Shown here piece by piece: positions 54,966-63,221 of a stretch of DNA of 64,000 nt. This stretch comes from Rhizobium rosettiformans (GTDB taxonomy: Bacteria > Pseudomonadota > Alphaproteobacteria > Rhizobiales > Rhizobiaceae), in contig NZ_CP032408.1 in the NCBI RefSeq assembly GCF_016806065.1, positions 1 to 64,000 of the forward strand, in the 5' to 3' direction. The first letter of the stretch is position 1, and each line of letters opens with the position of its first letter. The position numbers were made by a program, and so were the translations under genes. Under the pieces are notes generated by a model. It ran no database searches and was not told the DNA's origin. It saw nothing but the letters and a program-made list of their open reading frames with translations.

Positions 54966-56684
54966 ATGGCACTCGCGCCAAGCGCATCCAATATAACTAT
55001 TCGGCAGACCCTTGATGTCCTGGATGGCCCGTTCCGAACTGTGGCAACCGGGGTTGCCGAAGATCGCTACGCATTCTGGCTTGGTTCGGGTATCTCGTTT
55101 GGTAAAGTCGACGGCTTGAAGAAGATCATCCCCCGGGTCATTGAGTTTCTACGGCAAAGAATTGACCGCACGAACGCCAATTGTGCTTTTGCGACGGCGT
55201 TGAATCGGGCTCTGGCGCTTGCCGGCCTCTCCGACGATGAATGGGGCAGGGTGAACACCGAGCTTGAGTTTGCAGCTTGGCCGGATCAAGCCGCCATTGT
55301 CGGGCGGCTGACTAATAATTATTCGCGTTTGCTCGAGATCACCGTCGCGGGCCAGCCTGAAGATTATCTGTTGTGGGAAGGCGTAGGTGTAGCTGCCACG
55401 TTTGCTAATCCCACTACAGAACCGGACGTCGAACACCTCTGTATGGCAATGCTCGTACTGGAGGGCGCCGCTTCCGACATAGCCACCGCCAATTGGGACG
55501 GGCTTGTTGAGAAGGCGATCAATGAACTCACCGGCGGCATACCGAAACTGGTAGTATGTGTGCGATCCGAGGACCTCCGCCAGCCGAAGCTTGCTGCCCA
55601 AGTGATCAAGTTCCACGGCTGCGCGATCCTCGCGGTTTCTGACGAACCACACTACCGACCGTTTCTGGTCGCGCGCTTTTCACAGATAAATCGCTGGGCG
55701 GCGGCTCCAGAAAACAGGGCTGTCATCGGCCGACTGATGGATATAGCGGTTTCCAAGCCAACCCTCATGATGGGCTTGTCAGCGCAGGACTCCAACATTC
55801 AAGCGTTCTTCGCCACTGCCGAGGCTACGATGCGATGGCCTTGGCCTGGCGATAGACCGAGTTTTGTATTTTCGGGCGATCAGGTCGGCGCCGATCAGGA
55901 AGCATTACTGCGAAACGTTTATCCTCAGGCTTACACCGCGGCGACCCGCGACCAGATCAATCAGCAATCACTGGTCAAATCCTACGCCAATCCGCTCCTC
56001 ATGGCGCTTTTGTTGTCGGTGATTTGCGACAAGCTGAGCGGCATGGTCGATATGGCTGAGGGCCTATTGGACCAAGATGGTAAGAATGCCGTAAAGCTGG
56101 GCATTGTCACTCTGCGGAACCATGTCGCTGGTTTAGACAGCGGCGATCGGATTGAGTTCGTCAAATCTTTCATCGATCAGACCTCGCGCATCATGACAAT
56201 GTTTCGCGATGGATCGGCAGGAACTGCACCCAGGCGGTACAATCCGATAACCAGCACGCCGCTGCACCAGATTGCTGGGGACCAGAACATCCCATCTAGC
56301 GGGTTGACCGAAGTCGCCGTCGTCGCAGGCCTGCTCGGCTTGGGCATTGAGAACGGCCTATGGTCGCTAGAAGGAATTGATTCGTCGAATCCAGCCGACG
56401 GTATCGTGCGCATCTCAACAACAGCTGCCAGTACAAAAATGGTCCTGGCCGCCAATGGGCGCGCTGCAATCCGTCTACAACAGAATGGACACATCGCCGA
56501 CGACGAAGACGCGGTGCTAGTCTACAGCGCTGAGAGGCCACCAAACATGACCCGGTCGCCGCGAAGCTCCCCAGGCCGCACAGGCCACTTGGGTCTGCGC
56601 GAGGTAAGCATCTACGACTTGCTTCAGGTTACGAGTTCCGCTGATGACCTCATGCAGCACTTTCGTGAGGAGGCCGCCATATGA
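54966..56684 (+). CDS. SIR2-like NAD-processing effector (Lamassu/ABC-3C type)
   Basis: 572 aa. The N-terminal third is a SIR2-like domain: FWLGSGIS (37-44, nucleotide loop), TANWDGLVEKA (174-184, the N-D motif) and VIKFHG (213-218, the catalytic His). Such domains in defence systems destroy NAD+ and stop infected cells. The C-terminal 350 residues have no recognised motif and probably contact the partner subunits. It is the first of three genes, with a 4-base overlap to the next, and ends in an SMC-like ATPase gene: this effector/small/ATPase order is that of Lamassu or ABC three-component systems. The effector role is inferred from this context. Confidence 0.82.
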   Translation: MALAPSASNITIRQTLDVLDGPFRTVATGVAEDRYAFWLGSGISFGKVDGLKKIIPRVIEFLRQRIDRTNANCAFATALNRALALAGLSDDEWGRVNTELEFAAWPDQAAIVGRLTNNYSRLLEITVAGQPEDYLLWEGVGVAATFANPTTEPDVEHLCMAMLVLEGAASDIATANWDGLVEKAINELTGGIPKLVVCVRSEDLRQPKLAAQVIKFHGCAILAVSDEPHYRPFLVARFSQINRWAAAPENRAVIGRLMDIAVSKPTLMMGLSAQDSNIQAFFATAEATMRWPWPGDRPSFVFSGDQVGADQEALLRNVYPQAYTAATRDQINQQSLVKSYANPLLMALLLSVICDKLSGMVDMAEGLLDQDGKNAVKLGIVTLRNHVAGLDSGDRIEFVKSFIDQTSRIMTMFRDGSAGTAPRRYNPITSTPLHQIAGDQNIPSSGLTEVAVVAGLLGLGIENGLWSLEGIDSSNPADGIVRISTTAASTKMVLAANGRAAIRLQQNGHIADDEDAVLVYSAERPPNMTRSPRSSPGRTGHLGLREVSIYDLLQVTSSADDLMQHFREEAAI

Positions 56685-57298
56685 CCACCTTCACGCCCGT
56701 CGAAGGCGTCGTGAATCTTCTAACCGCTTCTGGCTTCAGACGACTTTCCTCGCCACTCTCGATTGCCGGACTTTCCTTCGAAGTTCCCGCAGCACTGGTT
56801 GGTGAGCATCCCTCCCCCGATCTCATACTCGTTGCCGATACCGCATTCGAGGCTGATGTCCGAATTTTGCGCAAGGTGGAAGGAGTTGCTCGTGCGCTCG
56901 ACGTCGCGCGCTCCAAGCGTCCTTTGACGACCATCCTTGTCGGTCCTAAGCCGAAGAGTTCTGTCCTGGATGCAATGACCAAGGTCTGCCGTGTCTTGGC
57001 AACCGGCGTGGTCGGGACTGACGAAGAAAATCCTCTGCTTCAGAATTGGTTGGCCGTGCTGCTGCCGTTGGCGCTGCCAGAGCCGAGCGATGACATTGCA
57101 GAACCATTAGAGGCGATTATTAAGCGCTCAGACGACCTCAATAAAAGCATCGTCGACTTAATCGGGTTGGGAGCGCAGGGAGCAGACGCGGTGCAGGCGG
57201 GTCTACACGAACTGCTGAAAGCATCGTTGACAGTTTCCGACGAAAATGCCCCAGAGTCGAATAAAGGAACAAACCTCGCAGGAGGGATTTTCGAATGA
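56681..57298 (+). CDS. Small middle component of SIR2-SMC defence operon
   Basis: 205 aa, ATG overlapping the SIR2 stop (ATGA). The N-terminal half may be a small alpha/beta fold (SIAGLSFEVPAALVGEHPSPDLILVADT...TTILVGPKP); the rest is helical. No catalytic motif. In Lamassu/ABC-three-component operons a protein of this size and place (LmuC or middle component) links the ATPase and the effector. The assignment is by position and not by sequence match. Confidence 0.7.
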   Translation: MTTFTPVEGVVNLLTASGFRRLSSPLSIAGLSFEVPAALVGEHPSPDLILVADTAFEADVRILRKVEGVARALDVARSKRPLTTILVGPKPKSSVLDAMTKVCRVLATGVVGTDEENPLLQNWLAVLLPLALPEPSDDIAEPLEAIIKRSDDLNKSIVDLIGLGAQGADAVQAGLHELLKASLTVSDENAPESNKGTNLAGGIFE

Positions 57299-59712
57299 GC
57301 GCCGCCCGGTTGAAATCCGTGACTCTCACCGATTTCCGCAGCATTAGGGGAAGCATTTCGGTTCCACTCGATGCGCCGATAGTGTTAGTCCACGGGCACA
57401 ATGGAGCTGGGAAAACAAGTTTACTGTCAGGCATTGAATTGGCATTGACTGGCTCCGTCGCGTCCCTTCAACGAGTTGATCCGGACTATGCTAGCCATTT
57501 GGTACACAAGGACGCCGAGACCGCCAAAGTGGGGATCCAGACGAACGGACTAGCCGTAAATGAATCGGACTTCACAGTGGACGCGAACGGGTTTTCGGGT
57601 GCCGCGCTCCTCCATACCGACTTGTCGCGCTTCTATAGCGAGCGCTGCTTTCTGGCGCAGTCCTCATTGGGCCGATTGCTGGAGCTTTACCAGGACTCCC
57701 CAAAACGGACAGATTCTGCGTTGACGAGATTCGTCAAAGATCTTCTCCGGCTCGATCACCTCGACTCTATTATTGATGGCCTGCACGACGCAGGAGATGT
57801 CCGTCGCCTTCGGTCCGGCGTCCCAGACTATGCTGAGACAAGGGACGCCGTGCCTCAGCTCGAAAAGGAGATAGCCCGTCTACGCAGCGAACTCGCCGCT
57901 ATCGATGCTCGGATGGAGGAACTCTCCAAACTGAACAGCGAGCGCTCGTCGCGACTGGCAATCATTGATCCAGTACAGATTGGCGCCCAGCCGGTCACAC
58001 CCGAATCTGAGGAGCAAGAGCTCGTCAGGTTAACCAACATCAAACGAGAGATCGAGGTCACGACAAGACAATGGCAGCAGATCTCCTACACGGATGCTTC
58101 CAAAGAGAGGGTCGCGGCTGAACCCCGAAGAGAGGCCGCTCACAAAGCACTGCTTGACTGGCAAGAGAGTGAGGGCGCCGAGCTAACGAGGCAACTCGAG
58201 CGCCTTGCTTCTGTCTTTCCGGATTTGCCAACCCCGAGTTCTAGTGGACCGCGATATGCTCACGCTGCGGCTGTCGAAGCTGTAAAGGAAGAACTCGCAC
58301 GCTGCACGGCAGTTCTTACCAGTGACGCACAAGCGGAGATAAGTGAATCTGACCTCGACGGTAAGATCACGCGAGCGAGAGCCCGAATCCAAGCGCTCGA
58401 GCAACAAATCTCGGGCTTTGCAGCCGAGGCCGGTGTGTTAGCCCAGGCGCTAAGTGGCATACTACCGCATATTCACTCTGACGATTGTCCGGTCTGCGGA
58501 CGGGATTACAGCGAGAAGTCCGAAACTCCTCTGCACACACACGTCTCGGCCAGAATAGCGGAACTTACTGCTGCAGCGGGTCAATTGCAGGCGCTGAGCC
58601 AAGACCGTGCAAACTCACTGGCCGCGGCTGCGAGCGCAGAAAGGCAGCTCGCTGAGGTTCGAGGCCAACGCCTCGAACCGCAAAGCCGTGATACTCTCAA
58701 GACGAGACAGGCTCTGCTGCAAGAGGCCAACCTCGCCCTTCAGCAACTCACTGACAGCGTAGAGGAAGGTGAGCGTCTGCTTGCCGCATCGTCCGCAGCA
58801 TCGCGCGAACTTTCCAATCTGGCCGCTGCCGACCAGAGCGGCACTGTCCTTCGCGAATCGTTGAGCCGTTTTGCGTCAGAACTTTCCCTCGATCCGATCG
58901 GCGCGACCGACGCTGTAGAACCGGCGTTGGCGCGCTTCGCAGCTGAAGCGTCCCGCCTCATTTCGGCATACACCTCGAACCAGACGCTTCGGAGGGAAAT
59001 GACCGGCAACACTCTGGAAGCGAATCGGCTTCAAGCATCTCGTGAACCCATATTGTCCGAAATCACCGCAACTCAAAACCGCATTGATGTACTTAATGCA
59101 GCCAAAGGGCGGGCCGACGCTGTAATCCAAGACGCTCGCGAACTCGCAAAGCGCGCTGGAGAGGCGCGCACAGCGATTGTTAGAAAGGTTTTCAACGGCT
59201 CGCTCAACCGGGTCTGGCGCGATCTGTTCGTCCGGTTGGCACCCGAGGAGCCATTCGTTCCTGCCTTTGCGGTACCGGAGACGAATGGAGGGCCAGTCGA
59301 GGCTATCCTCGAGACGTGGTACCGGTCGGGCGGCAAGGGGGGAAATCCGCGCGCAATGCTGAGTGCCGGTAACCTGAACACCGCAGCTCTCACACTGTTC
59401 CTTGCCCTACATCTCTCCGTAGCGCCGGATCTGCCATGGCTCGTTATCGATGACCCGGTTCAAAGCATGGACGAGGTGCACATTGCGCAGTTTGCAGCGT
59501 TGTTGCGCACCTTGGCCAAATCAAAGACTCAACGTCAGATCATCGTGGCAGTGCACGAAAAGCCTCTATTCGATTATCTCGCACTGGAATTAAGTCCAGC
59601 CTTTCAGAATGACAGGTTGATTACGATCGAGCTTAGCCGGAGCGCTGATGGCCAAACTCTGATGAATTACCAGCCACATGTTTGGCAACCAGATCAGGCT
59701 GTTGCTGCATGA
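57295..59712 (+). CDS. SMC/Rad50-like ATPase of SIR2 defence operon
   Basis: 805 aa. Walker A VHGHNGAGKTSLLSGIE (about 32-48); two long coiled-coil arms (residues about 185-350 and 430-620) joined by a zinc hook DDCPVCGRDYSEKS (about 398-411) as in Rad50/SbcC; ABC signature region AMLSAGNLNTAALTLFLALHL (about 687) and Walker B LPWLVIDDPVQSMDEVH. It is an ABC-type DNA-sensing ATPase. It overlaps the middle gene by 4 bases. In Lamassu the LmuB ATPase recognises foreign DNA structures and licenses the effector. Confidence 0.88.
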   Translation: MSAARLKSVTLTDFRSIRGSISVPLDAPIVLVHGHNGAGKTSLLSGIELALTGSVASLQRVDPDYASHLVHKDAETAKVGIQTNGLAVNESDFTVDANGFSGAALLHTDLSRFYSERCFLAQSSLGRLLELYQDSPKRTDSALTRFVKDLLRLDHLDSIIDGLHDAGDVRRLRSGVPDYAETRDAVPQLEKEIARLRSELAAIDARMEELSKLNSERSSRLAIIDPVQIGAQPVTPESEEQELVRLTNIKREIEVTTRQWQQISYTDASKERVAAEPRREAAHKALLDWQESEGAELTRQLERLASVFPDLPTPSSSGPRYAHAAAVEAVKEELARCTAVLTSDAQAEISESDLDGKITRARARIQALEQQISGFAAEAGVLAQALSGILPHIHSDDCPVCGRDYSEKSETPLHTHVSARIAELTAAAGQLQALSQDRANSLAAAASAERQLAEVRGQRLEPQSRDTLKTRQALLQEANLALQQLTDSVEEGERLLAASSAASRELSNLAAADQSGTVLRESLSRFASELSLDPIGATDAVEPALARFAAEASRLISAYTSNQTLRREMTGNTLEANRLQASREPILSEITATQNRIDVLNAAKGRADAVIQDARELAKRAGEARTAIVRKVFNGSLNRVWRDLFVRLAPEEPFVPAFAVPETNGGPVEAILETWYRSGGKGGNPRAMLSAGNLNTAALTLFLALHLSVAPDLPWLVIDDPVQSMDEVHIAQFAALLRTLAKSKTQRQIIVAVHEKPLFDYLALELSPAFQNDRLITIELSRSADGQTLMNYQPHVWQPDQAVAA

Positions 59713-59862
59713 TCGTAATCAAGACATGTAGGCGCCGCGGCCAGCATTCATCGTCAGCCCTGTGGAGCCAATACTCTTCTGAGACCGTCTTCAACCGCGA
59801 CCCTGCTAGCACGCATAACGTTGATCGCATCGCCGACTTCCAACCGATTTAGGAGATCCGGT

Positions 59863-60237
59863 TTGTCAATTCTGGGACACGGGGTAGACTTAGTCGATGT
59901 GGCCGAAGTCGAGCAATTGCTGCTTCTGTCCGATGATTTCCTTGATCGAAGCTTCACCGAGCGCGAACGGGACATATTGACCGAGATCGCCGCCAGTCCG
60001 GAGCGCATCGCAGCCAGGTTTGCTGCAAAGGAGGCCGTCCTCAAGGCCTTGCAGACAGGCTTTAGCAATGGATTGTCGTTTCTGGACATCGAGGTTTTCA
60101 ATCATCCGTCGGGAGCTCCCTACGTGATCCTTCACGGGCCTACTCGCCAGTTATCCGACAGCCTCGGCGTAAGCCGCTGGCTCATCAGTCTGAGCCACGA
60201 TGGGGGGAAGGCGATCGCCAGCGTAGTTGCCACCTAA
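59863..60237 (+). CDS. Holo-ACP-synthase-like phosphopantetheinyl transferase
   Basis: 124 aa AcpS type. SILGHGVDLVDVAEVEQLL (Asp in GVDL binds Mg) and ARFAAKEAVLKALQTG (the KEAxxKAL motif) are present, and the C-terminal strand WLISLSHDGGKAIASVV is typical. The start is TTG at 59863 with AGGAG at 59851, giving the usual AcpS N-terminus; an upstream TTG at 59821 only adds unrelated residues. AcpS moves 4'-phosphopantetheine from CoA to a carrier protein. No carrier protein is in the window. It lies inside a defence-type island, and its 3' end overlaps the antisense MazG-type gene by 87 bases. Confidence 0.85.
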   Translation: MSILGHGVDLVDVAEVEQLLLLSDDFLDRSFTERERDILTEIAASPERIAARFAAKEAVLKALQTGFSNGLSFLDIEVFNHPSGAPYVILHGPTRQLSDSLGVSRWLISLSHDGGKAIASVVAT

Positions 60238-61152
60238 AGCATAACTCCGGAGGCCTCTGTCACCGTCAACCTCGGCTGCCACTTCATAGGCAATCACGCC
60301 CTGGTCAAGATCGATGCGAACGACGCCTCCCCGGTTTGCTACCATCTGCCTCCAGATCTCAAACCCCTTGAGGATTACCGCTTCCCACTCGGCGAGCGAG
60401 CACCGTCCAACTTCCAGGTGACTGACCATGCTCCTGATTGTCCTGAGGAGGCCATAGTCGATCTGATCTATGCCCAACAGAAAGTTGTGGTCCCGTGCGT
60501 AATCGAAAGCGAGTGCCACAATCGCCTCCTCCAAGATTCGCGCGCGTCCGCCATCCTCGACCTCATCGAGCAAGGGTTGGCTTTTGCGTTTGCGCTTCAG
60601 GAAGGCCCGCAGGTTGGGCGACCAGCCGAGCATCGCCGCATAGGACAAATGAAAGACGTCGTGGAAGCGATATCCATCCGAATCGTAGGCGTTATCGCCA
60701 AGCGGCGAGCCTATACGATCTCCATTGATCGATAACTGCACCATGGGCCTGCCATCGATGTGCACCTCCGCGAAGAGAACCTCCATTTGCCGCGGCAATC
60801 GCTCAGTCTCCACGCAGGTGCCGTCAAGAGCTTGCTTCCGCTCGTTGGCAGCCGCCCAGCGCTCTTGGACCTTCGCGAGATTGGCACTAGCGACGTCATC
60901 GAGGCTGAGATCGAATTTGCTGGCAACATTGGCTAGGTACCAAAGGAGATCGCCCAGTTCCTCGCAGACCCGGTCCTTGAACAGCTTATGCGCTTCGCCA
61001 TCACGCAGGTGCTTCTTGTACTCGGTGAGAAGCTGACCAGCCTCGCCAGCCAAGCCGAGCATTGGTACGACCAGAGCTTCAGGGTCGTTTTTGCCGGCCG
61101 CAACCGAGACATCAGTGCGATGCGCTTCGAGTTGATATGTTCTAAAGTCCAT
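60151..61152 (-). CDS. MazG-type nucleotide pyrophosphohydrolase with C-terminal domain
   Basis: 333 aa. N-terminal MazG-like helical domain: MLGLAGEAGQLLTEYKKHL (31-49) and EELGDLLWYLANVA (64-77), where E37/Q40 and E65/D68 are at the places of the metal-binding ExxE and ExxD pairs; Q40 replaces the usual Glu. A longer C-terminal region (YRFHDVFHLSYAAMLGWSPNLRAFLKRKRKSQ and EEAIVALAFDYA) is reminiscent of the MazG-associated C-terminal domain found with DNA hypermodification genes. It would hydrolyse a (modified) dNTP to dNMP. The start at MDFRTYQ has AGGAG just upstream, inside the end of the preceding gene (11-base overlap). Last gene of the four-gene operon. Confidence 0.82.
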   Translation of the reverse strand: MDFRTYQLEAHRTDVSVAAGKNDPEALVVPMLGLAGEAGQLLTEYKKHLRDGEAHKLFKDRVCEELGDLLWYLANVASKFDLSLDDVASANLAKVQERWAAANERKQALDGTCVETERLPRQMEVLFAEVHIDGRPMVQLSINGDRIGSPLGDNAYDSDGYRFHDVFHLSYAAMLGWSPNLRAFLKRKRKSQPLLDEVEDGGRARILEEAIVALAFDYARDHNFLLGIDQIDYGLLRTIRSMVSHLEVGRCSLAEWEAVILKGFEIWRQMVANRGGVVRIDLDQGVIAYEVAAEVDGDRGLRSYALGGNYAGDRLPPIVAQTDEPAAYAEAVG

Positions 61153-62383
61153 ACTCCACTCCTGCTTTGACGCCATTTACGCCGGCTGCTGACCGGCCCG
61201 CGTTGGGCTGGTCACCTGAAACCTCGTTGGGGAAAGCGCCAGACAGAATCCGTTCGTTGAGACCCCATTTCGGCGGATACCAGAACTCGATCGGCTCGTT
61301 GGTCGGGCTGAATTTCTGCTTGATGCGCATGCGCCCGGTTCTTCCCGCAATCTCCGGATGAGCGACACGCGAGAACTTGTCGATCTCGCAGAATAGGTTC
61401 TGGCAATCGATAAGCTGCAGACGCCGGCCCCAAAGCGACGGGAAGTCGATTCCGAAGCGCTCGAATTCGTGCTCCTGCGTGTCGGCGACGAACCTGATAA
61501 GCTCCGGCTCATTCAACCCGCCAAAATCTTGAAAACACTTGCGCAAGCCGTCACGGGCGCCTGGACCGGGGATGACGAAATCCATTTCCGAGAAATTCGT
61601 GATCATGCTGTAGTTCACGTCGGTCGCGAACTGATAGGCGAGAAAGTCGCCGATCGTCGGATAACCCCGGAAAAGCTCGAAAGCGGTCTGCATCGAGCCT
61701 GCGCCTTCCATCCTGTCCGGCAGCTGGTCTTTCATCATTTTTTCCAGCAGCCGCAAATGGTTCTGGTGCTTCGATGGATAGCCAAAGGCAGAGCTTCCCG
61801 GCGGCATGATATAAGCGGCCGAATAGATCGTTTCGCCGCGCTGCATCGCGCGCCCAAGAACATTGCAATAGCGTTCGAAACTGTAATCCGAGTAAGTAAT
61901 CGGCCCCAGTTCAGCTTCCAACATCCTCCAGGTCTCGATCTTGTTGAATAGCTTGAACAGAATGATGCGAAAAAACACCTCCGTGTTGGATCCCGGTAGA
62001 TCATTCCTGTAGATGACATTCCGGATCAGATACTGGCTGACCCGGTCCGAGGCGCGATAGGCATTTGTGAATTTGTAGGTCGACAGGACCGAGTTGCGCG
62101 TCCATGGCTGGGGAGCGCGCTTCGCCCGCTTGAAAAAAATATGTTGGCGTTCAGCTGCAAATCGCCAGTAGCTCTCATAGGCGGCGGTCACCTTCAGAGG
62201 GCTGAGATGCTGAACGATGACCATTGGCGCCGAATGGCGCTCACCGCCCGATCCGGCGCCCGTCCATAACAGGCTAGCACTGGCGTCATCAATATCCAGT
62301 GGCAGTTGCACCGCCGCCTCGTTCGACTTGGAACGAGGCAGTGTTGCGCGGCGTCTTTTCGCATTTTTTGCTTCAGTCTTCAC
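61142..62383 (-). CDS. hmdU-DNA-kinase helical-domain / base hypermodification protein
   Basis: 413 aa. After a basic, disordered N-terminus (1-60), the region VTAAYESYWRFAAERQHIFFKRAK..PQPWTRNSVLSTYKF and TNAYRASDRVSQYLIRNVIY (65-125) matches the conserved block that I associate with the 5-hmdU DNA kinase helical domain and related putrescinyl/glutamyl-thymine enzymes of phages. A P-loop kinase motif is not visible, so a base-handling rather than kinase role is likely. It follows the thymidylate-synthase-like gene after 4 bases and overlaps the MazG-type gene by 11. The set implies work on modified thymine in DNA or nucleotides. Assignment to the family is from memory and should be treated as probable. 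Confidence 0.72.
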   Translation of the reverse strand: MKTEAKNAKRRRATLPRSKSNEAAVQLPLDIDDASASLLWTGAGSGGERHSAPMVIVQHLSPLKVTAAYESYWRFAAERQHIFFKRAKRAPQPWTRNSVLSTYKFTNAYRASDRVSQYLIRNVIYRNDLPGSNTEVFFRIILFKLFNKIETWRMLEAELGPITYSDYSFERYCNVLGRAMQRGETIYSAAYIMPPGSSAFGYPSKHQNHLRLLEKMMKDQLPDRMEGAGSMQTAFELFRGYPTIGDFLAYQFATDVNYSMITNFSEMDFVIPGPGARDGLRKCFQDFGGLNEPELIRFVADTQEHEFERFGIDFPSLWGRRLQLIDCQNLFCEIDKFSRVAHPEIAGRTGRMRIKQKFSPTNEPIEFWYPPKWGLNERILSGAFPNEVSGDQPNAGRSAAGVNGVKAGVEYGL

Positions 62384-62387
62384 TTCG

Positions 62388-63221
62388 TCAATTCACTGTC
62401 TCGGCAACATGCAAGCTTTGCCCGGCAGTGCCCAAATCTTCTGGTTTGTTGATAGCGGCCTCGGCAGCTGCGATAACGGGGATCAACCCGACGTCCGTCT
62501 TAGAGATTCGCTCGAGCTTTGCCACCCCCACCGTCACATTGAGCCGGACAAATGGCATTCTCATCTCGTGTGCCATGAACTCGCCGAGCTGTTTGAGCCC
62601 GAGATAGTTGCCGTAGGCTTTGTCGAAGATTTGCTGGGTCGCATAGAAGGCATTGAGCACCAGACCGCTTTTCGTTGGAACGAAGGTGACGTGTTGCAGG
62701 CACGGGAAGCCGAGCTGGGCGCTCGGCGTGTGATCGCGCTCGGGGTCGAATGTCGTGACCTGCATCATGGAGTCGCGAATGCCGTCGCGACCCTCGTACT
62801 GCGAAAGCATGTATTCTAGCTGATTGCCGTCACAAGGGCCGCGTCCATACATCATCATCCGTTCGAAATATAGGCCGCGGCCGTTCACTTTGCGGTTCAT
62901 CGCTTGGTAGGCCGGAAAGGCCATCTTGTAGTAGCAAAAAAGTTTGGCGCGATCGCCCTGCGCCATCTGCCAAAGGCGCTCGGGGAAAATCGTATAAGCA
63001 ACATCTTCGACGACGCACCGCCCCTTGCTCTTCAGCAAGGCGTCGAGCGACTTCCTAAGATTCTCGTCTTCCCTCTTGAATTCCGAGATCGACAATACCA
63101 GCGGACTGACATCCTTGCCCCGCCCCTTGGCGATGCGGAGCAGGATTTTCGCATAGGCGCGTGACACACTGGTCTCGTCGACGACGAACGGCTCCGTCGC
63201 GACGCTACTCGACTTACTCAT
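62388..63221 (-). CDS. Divergent thymidylate-synthase-fold protein
   Basis: 277 aa. SAQLGFPCLQHVTFVPTKSGLVLNAFYATQQIFDKAYGNYLGLKQLGEFMAHEM is recognisable as the thymidylate synthase core: C174 as nucleophile, with D200 and YGNYLGL corresponding to the RSxDxxLGLPFN part. The downstream His/Tyr pair of ThyA is not conserved (LNVTVGVAKLE). The first 100 residues are not ThyA-like. ATG overlaps the end of the metallopeptidase gene by 8 bases. Likely a specialised pyrimidine-nucleotide C5 enzyme or nucleotide binder acting with the next gene product; the reaction is not proven. Confidence 0.72.
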   Translation of the reverse strand: MSKSSSVATEPFVVDETSVSRAYAKILLRIAKGRGKDVSPLVLSISEFKREDENLRKSLDALLKSKGRCVVEDVAYTIFPERLWQMAQGDRAKLFCYYKMAFPAYQAMNRKVNGRGLYFERMMMYGRGPCDGNQLEYMLSQYEGRDGIRDSMMQVTTFDPERDHTPSAQLGFPCLQHVTFVPTKSGLVLNAFYATQQIFDKAYGNYLGLKQLGEFMAHEMRMPFVRLNVTVGVAKLERISKTDVGLIPVIAAAEAAINKPEDLGTAGQSLHVAETVN

